Shown one piece after another: positions 24,268 through 36,537 of a stretch of DNA of 64,000 bases. Source of the stretch: Verpa conica (Eukaryota > Ascomycota > Pezizomycetes > Pezizales > Morchellaceae); NCBI GenBank assembly GCA_033030425.1, contig JAUFSD010000005.1, positions 1,911,001 through 1,975,000 on the forward strand, given 5' to 3'. The position numbers and the translations under genes were made by a program. Numbering within the stretch: the first letter of the stretch is position 1; the number at the start of each line of letters is the position of its first letter. The notes under the pieces were generated by a model. It did not search any database. It saw only the letters and a list, made by a program, of their open reading frames with translations, and was not told the DNA's origin.

Positions 24268-24739
24268 AGAGTTGAATACGGGTGAAGGTGTAAATATGGG
24301 TTTTGAATTGAGAATTGTCTTGCGAGTTATTGATATCACGAAATTCACTAGATATCTTGGAATGTCTTGAAAGTGATCTTCATGACTTACCACCTGCCAG
24401 ACAGAAACTCACAACTCTTCAAAGAGTTGTAAATGCAGAGACAAATATCAATTCCACTACCCATTACAAAATCACTTTTGAAGATGTAGATTACACATGT
24501 GTCTTGTTATGAACCTTCCCTCAGCATCTTTAGAGCTCAACCATAAAATGTATCGTAAATTAGCATTCAGCATAAAAACAGCCATAGCATAACAAACATC
24601 AGACTGTCCGCCAGCGTCAGCCACCCTCCTCTATTGTATACCCACAGTCTTCCCCTCAGATCCAAAAGGAAAAACACCCTCTGTATAGAATACTCCGGAC
24701 GCCATTCCACGAGCTATCAAAACAGAACACAGAAGCAAA

Positions 24740-26053
24740 TTAAAACTTATCCCAATTATCATCATCCCAATCGTCATTCTTCTTCGCACTTGGTCCACCG
24801 GTGCTTTTCTTGACCGCCCCAGTCCCTAAAGCACTGTGTCTCTCCTTCTCGGCCACCGGCTCCCCAAACGTATCCCAAAAGTCACTACGCTCATTAGCCA
24901 CCCCTCTTGCGCCACCCGCCGCACTCCCGCCCGGCTGATTAACCCGCGAGTACTGCGGCCCCCCAGCATTATCCACCAAACGATTAATCGTCTCGAACCC
25001 ATACTTGCCAGTCTCCTGGACCTTCTGACCCACCACGGCCACATGTTTCGCCAAATCGGCCTCCGCCAGCTTTGCCGCGGTGGGCTGAATAACCACATCA
25101 TTGACCGTTTTTGCGCTCTTGGCCACCTGCGTTGTAAAGAAGCCAAACCCCTTCGTCAGCGCTCCTACAGGGTCACGGCTGAAGTCGTCGAGTGTCGGAG
25201 CACCAGGTTCGGTGTTGTTCCGCACAGGATTGGGGTCGGATCCGAAGCCGGAGTACTTTCCGCCCTGTGAGGGGGGCAGGTCGGCGGAGCGGGTTGCGTT
25301 GGCGTTGCCGAGACGCGCAAAGTAGGCTTCGTTCTTGTCTTTGCTGGTGTTTGGTGTGCCGGAGGCGGAACGTGCTGCGGCGGAGGAGAGGGGGGTAGAC
25401 TGGGTGCGTGCGGGCTTTGGACGCTCTGTTTTAACCCATTCGACACCGGAGACGTCGGCGGTGAGCTAGAGAGGGCATGTCAGCAGTGGAGGAGGGAGTA
25501 GGGGAAGAGAGACGGGGGTTATTCACCTTCTCTTTATAGTCCTCTCCAAATGTACTACCGTACAGTTCAGCAATACTCATCCCTTCATGGAATTCCGGCG
25601 CCTTTTCAAAAAACTCCCGACACTTCTTATTCCCGCCGTTCTGCATCCGTAGGATTTCCTCCGCCTTGAATGAGTCCATAGTAATACTACGAACAAACGA
25701 GATATGAACCCCAAGACCCCGGTGCACCCCCGCGCAGGTCAAGCAAATGAAAATCTATGTACCCCCCGTAAGCTTCTTCTTCTTCTTCCCCCTACTCTGC
25801 GCAGACGGGACATACACCGAACTTTGGACTAGCCCATTGCGGGGCCGGGGCGCCACAGTCGCAACATGAGTTGTTACCGTCCTTTTTCTGGAGCTCGAGA
25901 AGCTAAATGCCGCGCATCAGTACACAGTGAAACAGAACACCCGGTGAAGCAAGCTAAGAGGTGAGTACTTTGAAAAAGGGGCATGGAATACAGGGTAGGG
26001 GTATAGGCTACCTTTCGACGAGTCTCTGGGTCTATCTCCCACATTTTAGACAT
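24740..26053 (-). CDS. GCS1: ADP-ribosylation factor GTPase-activating protein Gcs1-like
   Basis: The model is complement(join(24740..25465,25527..25754,25816..25902,25903-joined start exon 26012..26053)), that is exons 24740..25465, 25527..25754, 25816..25902 and 26012..26053, 360 aa; introns are 61, 61 and 109 bp. It begins MSKMWEIDPETRRK. The ArfGAP zinc finger reads C-x2-C-x16-C-x2-C (CCDC...CLTC), followed by GVHRGLGVHISFVRS with the catalytic arginine. An NDVVIQPTAAKLAEADL stretch and flanking amphipathic segments in the second half resemble the lipid-packing-sensor regions of ArfGAP1/Gcs1. The tail ends DDDNWDKF. Gcs1 stimulates Arf1 GTP hydrolysis on Golgi and endosomal membranes. Four exons, two under 90 bp, make the start easy to miss. 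Divergent from PRP18. Confidence 0.93.
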
Positions 26054-26287
26054 TTCGAATATATTCCTAAGCTATAGAGAGAGTTATAGAATCGTAGAGA
26101 GGGGTATAGAGTATCGAGTCTGAGTGTTATCGGGGGGGGGGAGCAGAGGGGCGGTGTTTCCCCTTGCATAGGAAGCATCACCGTGTTACCCGGCTGCTGC
26201 AGCTACAGCTCTTCCAACGTCACCTCTCCGTTCTTCACCCCCGACACGCATCTACACAGCATCCCCCAGGAAGAGAATACACCAAAG
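26054..26287. promoter_or_regulatory. Bidirectional promoter GCS1 / PRP18
   Basis: Only 234 bp separate the opposite-strand start codons. A G-run (26133-26141) sits in the middle. No TATA box is clear. Confidence 0.5.
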
Positions 26288-27383
26288 ATGGACTTCGCCT
26301 CAATCCTCGCCTCGGAGATCTCAAAAAAGCGGAAAACAGACCCTTCAAAGCCCTCTTCCTCGGATGCTGCCCCACCGCCAAAAAAGTACCTGAAACGCTC
26401 CGAAGTAGAAGCCCAGCGCCGCCGCGAGTACGAAGAATCTCAAGCCCGTCTCGAAGCAGAACGCCGCGCAAAAGCCGACAAGAAGCGCGCCGATGAGGAG
26501 GCAGAGTTCCAGCGCCGCGAGGCAACAAAGCTGAAGCAAAAACAACTTGCCGAAGCGCGCCGGAAGAAGGAGGATGATGCTGCAGAGGAGGAGGCTGCGA
26601 GGATCAAGGCTGCGAATGGGGGTGTGGAGGAGGAAGTTGTGCCTGTGCCGGGGGAGATGACGGAGGAGGAGGCGATAACCCATTTGAGGGCTCTTGGGGA
26701 GCCGGCGAGGTTGTTTGGTGAAAGTCATACGCAGAGGATCCGGAGGGTGAAGAGACATCTAGCGGCGGCAGATGCAAGGACGGTAGCGGCGGCACCGCCG
26801 CTGACGTATGAGGAGATGATGCTGGATATGAAGGATGTCAATGTGGATGATGATAAGGTGTACCGGCAGCTCAATGCATGGTTCGCGTTGGTACTCCAGG
26901 AGTGGGATGCGGCGTTGGAGGCGAGACCACTCGCGGTTAAAGAGAGTTTCCAGGGCAAGGCGGCGACAAGGTCAATGGCGCAGGCGCAACAGTATATGGG
27001 ACCGTTGTTTCAGCACTTCAAGAATAAGGACTTGAAGGAGGAGTTGTATAGTAAGATCTGCGAGATTGTCGTCGAGGCTCAGGCGAGACGATACGTCAAG
27101 GCGAATGATCTATACCTACGATTAAGTATTGGAAATGCGTATGTCACCTACTATACCCCCTAGAAAAACTAAGTACTAACACAACTACAGTGCCTGGCCT
27201 ATCGGTGTTACCATGGTTGGTATCCACGAACGTTCTGCGCGAGAAAAACTCCACGAAAAAGGAATGGCGGCCCATATTATGAGTGACGAAGTCACACGGA
27301 AGTTCCTACAGAGTATCAAGCGATGTCTCTCGTTTTGCCAGACCCGATGGACCCCCGAGGACCCTCTGCAATTGATGGGCTAG
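26288..27383 (+). CDS. PRP18: Pre-mRNA splicing factor Prp18
   Basis: The model is join(26288..27138,27191..27383), 347 aa, one 52-bp intron (GTATGT...CTACAG). The N-terminus MDFASILASEISKK and a long Lys/Glu/Arg coiled coil precede a splicing-factor motif (THLRALGEPARLFGES near 140). The C-terminal Prp18 domain includes QLNAWFALVLQEW, MGPLFQHFKNKDL and the highly conserved WPIGVTMVGIHERSARE loop, which is split by the intron. Prp18 acts with Slu7 in the second catalytic step of splicing. The gene itself depends on splicing within its most conserved motif. Confidence 0.95.
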
Positions 27384-27618
27384 TTCGGAAATTAGTGCTA
27401 CATATAGGCGTTGATCGTTTCTGGGTAATGGGGATATAATAACGAGGGAAAAAAATTGACATTTGTATAACATGGAATAGGAGATGAGTTAATGGTTTTC
27501 TTTTCTATAGAGATCTGAATCAAGATGATTATATTTGGGAGTGGATTCCGCCTACATTATGATTTTGTGGTATGGCATGGTAGTAATGATATTCTTCACT
27601 ATTGGATAGGCCCGCATC

Positions 27619-28226
27619 TATCAGGGCTATCTGTTCTGGGCCACTCGCGAATTTCACAATTTCGCGAATGGACCCGGGCCATTCGCGAACGGACTGCCCT
27701 TTGTATGTATTCACGACTTGCCCGGTCCATTGACGAATGGCCTGGACTTACAGGGATCTAAAAAAAATGTTAGACCCTCATCAGCCATACTATATAGCTA
27801 GGTGCCCTATGGGTACCCATGTACTGGGAGCTATCTCTCAATTATAACCACCTGGGGATGCTTAGCAATTAAAGAGGTATATACTAACTCAAATAAAATA
27901 ATTATGATCTGGTATTAACATATTAAGATCAACTTGCCCCCTAAATTAAAATTATAGGGTTTATATACTAGAGATTAACCACATAAATGCTCTAAGTTAT
28001 TATGTATTTATTTGGGTGTACAATGTGTCTTCTCTAAGCTATTATGTATTTATTTGGGTGTACAATGTGTCTTCTCTAAGCTATTAGGGCTGATGAGAGT
28101 CTACCATTTTATTTTAGATCCCTGTAAGTCCAGGCCATTCGTAAATGGACCGGGCAAGTCGTCAATACATACAAAGGGCAGTCCGTTCGCGAAATTGGCG
28201 AGCGGCCCAGAACATATCCACTGATC
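27619..28226. mobile_element. Long-TIR non-autonomous element
   Basis: The arm 27619-27787 (CTGTTCTGGGCC... to ...CCCTCATCAGCC) is repeated in inverted orientation at about 28088-28226, about 140-170 bp per arm with scattered mismatches and one indel. Arms are rich in TTCGCGAA-type motifs. The 300-bp core has no coding capacity and contains a 42-bp tandem duplication. The TGTTCTGG end is shared with the element at 13.9 kb. The fold-back shape suggests a MITE or foldback element. Confidence 0.7.
27999..28082 (+). repeat. Perfect 42-bp tandem duplication
   Basis: A 42-bp unit starting ATTATGTATTTATTTGGGTG occupies 27999-28040 and again 28041-28082, identical in both. It lies inside the core of the long-TIR element. 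Confidence 0.85.
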
Positions 28227-28298
28227 TTTTACAGTTAACTCAGTTCTAAAATTTAATACTAAATAGAATCACGTATATCTATAAAATCCCATTTGAGC

Positions 28299-28445
28299 TA
28301 TCCCATAACCTGGTGAAGCTGCCCCTTTTCGGTGGGGGCCAAAGTTGTGTGGCTAGACTTAGGGTTCTACTCTTTTTCATAGGCTACTATACGTTGAGCC
28401 ACCGCCACTTTGGGGGGGCAGCATTTTTCACCGGGTTATGGGATA
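28299..28445. mobile_element. Small MITE-like element (TATCCC ends)
   Basis: TATCCCATAACC at 28299 is inverted at the right end (GGGTTATGGGATA, ending 28445), with partly matching arms of about 45 bp that include CAGC/GCTG and GTGGGGGCCAAAG. The element at 47003-47251 has the same type of ends. It has no coding capacity. Confidence 0.6.
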
Positions 28446-29356
28446 GTCTCGTAAATCTTCCGGAAGGTACTACACCTATAGTAGCGTACCGGTTTACTTA
28501 TAGACATAGGATATCACCCGGTATACAGGGACATTCGAGTACGAATGAATAAATACATGGGTACTAGAGCACGCACTATCTCCTAAATTGTCACATAACC
28601 ATTCGAGACCGGTCTTTCAATGATATATCCCACTACAACACCTCTAGATATTATAGGAATTATGCTAGAAAACTTAGACTACATACATTCTCTAAACCAT
28701 AACCAATATAAGTTCAATGGGTGGTTGGGTAGCAAGGCTGGAGAATCGGGGGTTATGGCAAAGACCAGTCAAAGGGATAAGAATAAATAGCCCGTAATAA
28801 TATAAAATCTCGGTCCCAAGCACATTATTATAACGGAAGTCTACTTTAGTAGCTATTCTAATTAAGAGGGTATTTGGAGAACTCTATGTTCCTAGAACCC
28901 AATCCTGTCCCCTCTATTATCAAAATTCCCCGAGTGGTCGCTGTAATAATGCTGGCTCTTTACCATAGTGGTTTAGCACAACTCCAATGATAACATCTTA
29001 TTGATTAAGAGTGTCAAAACACAAGATACTAGCATCTGAGAAGCACAGTACTAAACAGGCTGATAAAAAAAACACCTAAGGGTGAAAACCCGTCCTAATA
29101 CCCATACAAGACTCCAATGACAGTTATCGGCCCATACAAGTCATCCCAACCGTAATCAATATCTGTACCTAACAATAATTAAAATTACAAATTAACCCGA
29201 TAAATGTTTAAAACCATATCCATGACTCCCAGGCAACCCCTCCCCATATCCCAAGCACTACATATCTGAGCCTTAAAGGTAACCCAGAAAATAAATCGCT
29301 ATAACAACCCGAGAAAAAGATACAGCGCAGATTTGCCCTTAGTGCCCCTACGCTTC
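28446..29356. other. AT-rich spacer downstream of the NLR gene
   Basis: No gene or clear repeat is seen. It receives the 3' end of the NLR gene, which is transcribed towards it. Confidence 0.4.
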
Positions 29357-32300
29357 TCATGCCGTTACCAACAGCATATATGTTCCGTCCAATTCTCCTT
29401 TAGCTAGCTTTGTGTCGGGATGTTCGGCCCCTAGCCTCTTTAACCGTACCTCATATACCTTCCTTTCTAATACCTCAGCCTCTTTAAAACGATCCTGAGA
29501 GGCATAAATTATCGCTAGGTTGGCCATAGCTACGAGGGTTTCCAAACTCTCCTCCCCTAGCACTTTCTGCCTTCCATCCACCACTTGTTGCTGTAGCTTC
29601 TCTGCATCTTTCCATCGTTCTTGCCCTCTGTAGGTTGTCGCTAGGGCTTCCATGGCTTTTAGGGAGAGTGTATACTCTTTGCCCTTCAAGTCTTTCCTGG
29701 CCTCCACCACTTTCAGCTGTAGATCCTCCGCCTTTTTAAACTGTTCTTGTCTATAGTAGATAAGTCCTAGGTTGGCTATAGCTGTTACCGTTTCTGAATG
29801 TTCCGTACTCCTCACTCTCTTATTTGCATCCACAACCAGTAGCTGCAGCTTTTCCGCATCTTTCCACCGCCCTAAGTCATTATGGATTCTCGCTAACCAA
29901 CTGAAGCCATCAGTCAATGATATGTCGGCCATCTCAGCGCTTAAGTATCTCCCAGCATTAGCGCCCACCACCTCTACGTGCGGTATGATCCTGTTCGCGT
30001 GCTCCCAGTAGTTGGGTGTTTTTTCGTATTTGCATGAGATCGCATTGCCAACTAGAACTGCGGCTTCGGCCGCTTTTTCGACACGTTCAAGACCTGTAAG
30101 GCGCTCGTGGGCCCATAGATGGACCATAGGGTTGATATAGAAGCTTTCTTCACGTCCTTTACGTTGGATCAAGGAATATGAAAATAGAAGCTTCAGCGAA
30201 TCGTGTAATGTGATATCTGTTCAGAAGGCTCATTAGTTTAGTCAATACTCATCTAGGCCTTGAACATACCATCATCCTCAAGCTTCTTCCCACGACGTAA
30301 CATGTCCTCTTGAATGTCCTCATTAGACAAGAACGAACACAATGATAGCAGCTCTGCAGCATTTGTATCCCCCCTTTTCACTGCTTGAAACGAGATGTCC
30401 CAGGTGGTGAAGATCGTATGAGCCCCATCACTAAAATCAAAATGTGATGGTTTTTCGCTCAAAACTTTAGCATAGTGTTTGTCGAAGATATCTCGGTATC
30501 TTTTCAGCTGCATCTTACGAGACCCGATGTAGGCCCCCGCTTGGATGATAGCAAGAGGTAATCCTCCAAGCTTCTTGATGACCTCTTCCGCCATAGGGTC
30601 TATAATTTTCGTTAGCCAAGATACTGTAAAGGATATATCGGGGCCAGACTTGCCTCGAACTTTCGGATCAAGGTCCAATTGTGCACTCTTTAGAAGAAGT
30701 TCTACAGCTTCTGTATTATTCATCTCTGTTACCTGCAAAGGCGTACCGAAATTGCCACATTCGGGTCTCCTGCTTGTCATTATGATTGTACCATGCGAAA
30801 CCGATGGGAGGAATTGCGCTATCCCAAAGTCCAGATCGTCAACGCGGTCGAAAACAATAAGCCAACTCTGATTCTTCTCCCTAGCAAGCCATAGCTTCAC
30901 CCCTTGAACAATGCAATCGTGGTACTCTTCTTTAAGAGAGACACGTCCTTGGTCATCAACCGCATCTGCCATATCAAGCTCCTTTGCTATCAAATGATAG
31001 TTAGGTCTCTCCTCATGTGAGTTTTTTGCATACTGCTTTATCAGGCGTTGGGCCGCCTTTCTGAACCCAAGTATTGTGGTCTGTTTGGTGGTTGCGTCGA
31101 TCCAGAAAATCGAATCATAATGACTCTTGTAGGTGTAAATATACTCCAAAGCGACCTGTGTTTTCCCAATGCCCCCAACCCCGTAAAGAACTACTGGTAC
31201 TGATTTCTTGTACCTTGTCTCTTCATTGATCTTATTTATTAGGTTTCGTCTGCCAGTGAATTGTTTGTTTTGCCCACGCTCCAGCTCAAAAGGAATCTCA
31301 AAGGTGATGTGCACGCCATTTGCTCGAGCGGCTTATTGAGGTTAGCAACCGTGAAAACTTCACTTGGGGTTCTTATCTTTGAATACCTTCAACTCTCCTC
31401 CAGTCCTTCCAGTTCTTTGAAGCCCTTCCTGGGGCCTCGTTCGACATTAAGAGGATACATAAAGAGACCTTCAGGTAATTCCCATCCTGGTCTGATTTGT
31501 ACTTTACGAGGTTTTCATGGTCACTATTAATCCCGAATACTTCGGCATCAGTAGCGCCTGGGACCACCGCAGAGTCCCTCGGTACAACCTTCGATATATT
31601 AGCTTCACTCCAGAGCAGTCACTTATCTTTGTAGACACTTACAAAACCGTTGACGTCACGTGACTGATACGTCTCATAGAAAAACTTTGTATCAAAGTGC
31701 TTACTGATATGGGTGTACTGCCCGATTTGTTTTTGAAGCGATTTTGAACCTCCCTTTAGACTCCGGTGGATAGCGTTGTTTGTATTTGTGAATATTGAAG
31801 CAGCACTGATAAAGATTTTTCCCCATGAGAGGCCAGATGTCCCTTGGTGAGGTGTGCCGAAGAAAAGGATGCCGGTGGTAGAGGTTTTGATTGCGTGATG
31901 GTGTTGTACGTTGTGTATATTGGCTGAGTTTGAGTGGATAAGCGCCTAAAGATTTACGTTAGAAAAGCTACACTAAGCAATGATTCTGTTTACAAACGCT
32001 AAGGGAGGATTTACATCTTTAACAATAATACCTCCTATGCTATGAGCAATAAAAATGATTGGCCGCTCGATTGTCTAGGCATGTAAGTATAATTCTGTCA
32101 ATCCTCTTAAGTGGAATATCTAGACCTACATTTGTCTTTTTTCTATAAAGGCTGAGATCTGTGACCAAGCCGACTGCGTGATCATGGAGTGTCTGACGAC
32201 TCAATGGTGTCGACCCACGAGTCCTGCCATCGTAGCCGTAGGTGAGGATACGGGCATTGGTGACTACCTTAGGAAGCCAATCACGAAGCCATAAGCCTCC

Positions 32301-33738
32301 ACCCTCTGCTGTCCAGGTACCTTCACGATGGCCGTCAAGCCCATGCACAGCAACCAAGCTAGATAAACATATTAATAAATATTGTTCCTCGGACTATAGC
32401 ATACCCAGAGAACTCACTCAACAACTGGATTATGTCCTTCAGCAAAAACTCCCACCCCGACTAGTTGCTTAAGTGCCGGAGTAGAACTTCGAGATAGAGG
32501 GCTCCAGGTAGAGACCCTAGAGATTGGACTCGAAGAGTTTTGAGATCTTAGACTAAATCCTAGAGATCTCGGGGAAGAGCTCTCAGACACTGGGCTCGGA
32601 GATGAGTCTCGGAATACTGGACTATGATTGGGATCTAGATACATCGTAAGACCCAGGAATACTTTATGCGAAACTGAATCTAGAGATATTATGCTTGAAG
32701 GCTTAGGGGTATCATACCTGGAGTTGGTACTGAGAATGTCACATCCGAAGTAGAACGTTGGTATACTGGGCTCGGGTTGGGACTTGGAGTTGATCTTGAG
32801 GATTCCATATCCGAAGTAGAACCTTGGTATATTGCGCCAGAGCTGGGACCTAGAGTTGGTCTTGAGGATTCCATATCCGAAGCGGAACCTTGGTATATTG
32901 GGCCCGAGTTGGGACCTGGAGTTGGCCTTGAGGATTCCATATCCGAAGCGGAACCTTGGTATATTGCGCCCGAGTTGGGACCTGGAGTTGGCCTTGAGGA
33001 TGCCACATCTGAGGAGCCTTGATATACTGCGCTCGAGTTATGACCTACAGGTCGTCTTGAGACCACACCTGAAGAGCCTTTGTATACTGCACTAGAGTTG
33101 TGACCTGGAGCTGATCTTGGGGGTGCCACATCTGAGGAACCTTGGTATACTCCGCTCGGGTTGTCATCTAGAGTTGGTCTTGAGGATATCACATCTGAGA
33201 AACCTTGGTATACTGCGCTCGGGTTGTGATCTGGAATTGGTCTTGAGGATGCCACATCTGAGGAACCTTGATATGTTGCGCTTGAGTTGTGACCTACAGG
33301 TCGTCTTGAGACCACACCTGAAGAACATTTGTATACTGCACTCGAGTTGTGACCTGGGGCCGATCTTGGGGGTGCCACATCTGAGGAACCTTGGTATATG
33401 ACGCCCGAGTTGTGACCTGGAGCAGACCTTGGGGGTGCCACATCTGAGGAACCTTGGTATATGACCCCCGAGTTCGGACCTAGAGTTGGAACACCCGAAG
33501 TTGAATCCAAGTACACTGGATTACCTCTAGATACTGAGCCCGGAACTGGATAGTGAGAACCTTGAGGTAGAGTATGAGAATGTAAGGTAGGGCCAGGGCC
33601 TGAATACTGGGATTGTCTAGGTCTAGGACCTATTCGATCATCAACTAACCCGCAACCCCCTCTGCACCCTAAACGTTCCCAGTACTTCCGGACTGCCCAG
33701 CCCTTCCGCGTCTTTTCCCCTAATCGTGTCTGGGCCAT
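29357..33738 (-). CDS. NLR protein: tandem-repeat N-terminus, SesB-type hydrolase, NB-ARC, TPR
   Basis: Eight exons: 33738..32718, 32661..32418, 32358..32130, 32074..32015, 31945..31643, 31588..31387, 31331..30270, 30216..29357 (reading downward); 1326 aa, every junction in frame. Residues 1-70 are basic. About 90-345 is 12-13 near-identical 20-22-residue repeats (type HNSSAVYQGSSDV). An alpha/beta-hydrolase of SesB/DUF676 type follows: VAVHGLDGHREGTW (about 424), nucleophile elbow FIAHSIGG (Ser about 510), FFGTPHQG (about 546). The NB-ARC has the P-loop GVGGIGKT (about 737-744), Walker B LIVFDRVDD, TSRR and GLPLAIIQAGAYI. The C-terminus is about four kinesin-light-chain-type TPRs (e.g. AIANLGLIYYRQEQFKKAEDL). 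Such proteins are fungal non-self/incompatibility receptors whose NB-ARC oligomerises and triggers the N-terminal effector. The exon 1-2 acceptor is the least certain. It is divergent from a stand-alone SesB-like gene. Confidence 0.85.
32718..33520 (-). repeat. Coding minisatellite of 60-66 bp in the NLR N-terminus
   Basis: The first NLR exon contains 12 clear and at least one degenerate in-frame copies of a 60-66 bp unit, visible on the plus strand as recurring CCTTGGTATA...GAGTTG...GACCT blocks. Some neighbouring copies are almost identical (for example 32860-32995), pointing to recent unequal exchange. All copies keep the frame. Confidence 0.9.
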
Positions 33739-35022
33739 GACTAAACAGTATTAAGTAGAAGAGATAGAAAGACAAACAACTGATTTGAGTGATGTTACAG
33801 TTGAAGGCAAGGTATTGCGTCAAAGGAGGAGACTACCGAGCTTAAATATGTTCAGCACGGAAGGTGCGGTTTATGTGTTCCTAGAGTATTATAATTATTG
33901 TATGTAATCCGTATAACACCTTTAACCTCATCAGCGATATGTGGGGTGAGACACTATACCGTATAATCTTATTAAACTCGGCCCGCTATAGCAGAGGCGT
34001 TGACAGGCGCTCGAACAGTTGGGGCAATGGAAAATCCCAGTACTAGGACAAGAAGATACATACTTGTACTGATACAGACTAAACTATCTTGCTTTCTTTG
34101 TTTTTTTTGCGTTAACTATTGCGCAAAAGCACATGTTGCCCCGGCCGTAATGAGTCGGATTTAATCGGATTATACGGTACTCTGAATAGGGGTTATAAAA
34201 ATTAGATTATTACGCTCACCGGAGCTTGGTGCGCCCGGTTTTCTAATTGGCACCTGATGTGACGGCCTTATAAGACAAGTCTGCGCTGATCAATACGGTA
34301 CCTGGGGCGGTTCATCCCGCTGTTTGTAAGACATATTGGTACGGCCAGTGTATCATTTGCTTTTTACTTACCAGTTAGTGCCCAGCGCATGTCTCGCTTG
34401 TAAGGTGTTATCCCGCGAGTCAAATACGTCGGATCATGCCCGTCTTAGGAAGTGCTACCTTACCTTATTTTCAGCCAATCAGATTGCAAAGCTTCATGTA
34501 CCTTACACTGTTCTCAGCCCTGTCTAATCCATGGATAAAATAGTACTACTACTGATGTCTTTAGGAACAACCGGCCCCGCATACTACCCAACATTGTGTT
34601 CTCTACATATCCATTTTGGTGATATGCCGGCCTGTTCAATAGTATATTTCTTGCATATGTCTCGGCATAGAATTCAGCAAATAGAACGACGTGTGATACG
34701 ATCGGGGAATGTCTTGGCACAACAAAAGCCGATTGTCTCATGAGGCAATATATAAATATCGCAATTTGGGCCTGTGTCCAGAGTTCGCTGGGCAGGGGGC
34801 GCATTTGCTGTCCAGCCCAATGGACCAGGACACGTACATACTGCGCAGTCTTCTGCCAACGTTGCACGTACTCAGGGCTTTAGCCAGGGTGTACTTCATT
34901 GACCGTAACCCCGCCATTTCACATACTATCAACCAAACCAGCGCAGTCAATACATACCTAGGTATCCCGCATCGCACTCTCTATCCTTCGTAAATCCACA
35001 GTTTACACGAAAAGCCATCTTA
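33739..35022. other. Divergent intergenic region of the NLR / SesB-like pair
   Basis: This 1284-bp interval lies between the two start codons and should contain both promoters. Frames of up to 117 codons on either strand (for example around 34514-34867) show no family match and have mixed composition, so I do not call them. Confidence 0.45.
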
Positions 35023-36537
35023 ATGTCGAAAATGTTCAAACGATTCTCCTGGAAGATCTCATCTACAAGTAGTGAGGTATGTCACCTTGCTCCTCTACCC
35101 TCTTCCAAAGTCGCTTAATAACAGTGTCCCAGAAGACTACGAAGTCGCAGGCCGCTGAAGTTGATAGTAATGCATTTGGCCTTAAAGAATTAGCGCCTGG
35201 GATCAATCCAGTCTTGGAGTACGTAGCCTTTGGAAAAGTTAACACAATTATAGCGAGCACCCCGATATACCCGCAGTACAACTACATATGGGTTAACGAT
35301 GCCATAGATGGCAGAATCCGAGTTTTGCTGCAAATATATTAGGCTGGTCGTCAAGCGCTCTGAGAGTTTAAAAGCTAAACTACGCTACTTCTAGTATTGT
35401 CGCAATTCACGGGCTTAACGGTCATCGGGATAAGTCATGGATGGCGGATAATGGCGTCAACTGGCTCAAGGATCTATTACCAGAACAAAACCAAAACGCC
35501 CGTATATTCAGCTACGGTTATGACGCTAGGACCCACGGCTTCGTATCTCAGCAGCATCTTCACGACCACGGTATGGCATTGGTTGCTGATCTAAGCTTAC
35601 AAAGGAGGGCTACAAAGGTTGGTTCAACAGATACAATTAGGAGGGTCATTCAATTAACCTTAATAAAATAGACAGAGAGACGTCCTATTATCTTTATCGC
35701 ACATAGCTTGGGAGGGATTATTTGTAAAAGCGTATATACCTCTACTCATCTCGCTCATACCAGCTTTTTGATCAATGGTAGCTAAATTCTTTAATCAAGG
35801 CATTGATACACGCGAGCGCAACCAGCGAGGTCCATCTTAAAGCTCACAAAGACATCCACCTTTCAACATATGGCATACTGTTTTTTGGCACCCCCCACCA
35901 AGGCGGAAACGGCGTCGCTTTAGGAAAATTCCTTGTGAATGTCGCATCAACAGTCGTTGATACCAACAAAAAGATATTAAAACACCTAGAGATGCACTCT
36001 GAGATGCTCGAACAGCAGACAGCCCAATATAACGCTATCAGCGACCAGTTCGAAACAAAGTTCTTTTACGAAACATACGAGACCTCAACCCCTTTTGGCT
36101 CAAAACTGGTCAGTTCCAATAACTCAAACCTCTCTTTTTTTTCTCGTTACATTTTCTAAATAGATAAAATACCCTAGGTCGTCCCAAAATACTCTGCTGT
36201 GATACCAGGTGCCACAAATGCAGAAGAGATTGCCATCAACAGAAACCATACCGAGATGGTCAAATTTCGCTCGCCACAGGATGAAGGGTTCCGGAAAACG
36301 TCCTTGATTCTTACTCTCATGGAGGCTGAAGCGGTGCCGCGGATCAGCAACAACTGGCGTAAGTATGAGGTGCAGAACGGTTTAGAGCCAAGCAAGGCTT
36401 TCTACAGCCCTCCTGAAAGTGCTAGAAATAGTACTTCTGATGAGAGGCTTCGCGACAAGATGAACAAGATGGAATATGAGCTCCCAGAAGTTCCTACAGC
36501 AGAGCCGAGCTATAGGCCAATGAGAATGAGTTCCTAA
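35023..36537 (+). CDS. SesB-like alpha/beta-hydrolase (lipase-like)
   Basis: The model is join(35023..35076,35133..35218,35395..35617,35672..35731,35800..36108,36178..36537), 363 aa. Key motifs: VAIHGLNGHRDKSW, YGYDARTHG, the nucleophile elbow FIAHSLGG, FFGTPHQGG, and KFFYETYET followed by VVPKYSAVIPGA. These match the hydrolase part of the neighbouring NLR motif for motif. Four intron positions and phases are shared, and the nucleophile exon is exactly 60 bp in both. SesB-like proteins are lipase-like effectors associated with fungal NLRs; cell-death activity is known for related proteins but is only inferred here. There is no NB-ARC. The N-terminus (MSKMFKRFSWKISSTSS) is basic and short, without an obvious amyloid motif. 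The C-terminus is a Pro/Ser-rich extension. Confidence 0.82.

Noticed and set aside
34514..34867. Minus-strand frame of 117 codons between the NLR and the SesB-like gene
   Set aside because: No family signature, no codon or motif support, and overlapping frames of equal quality on the other strand.
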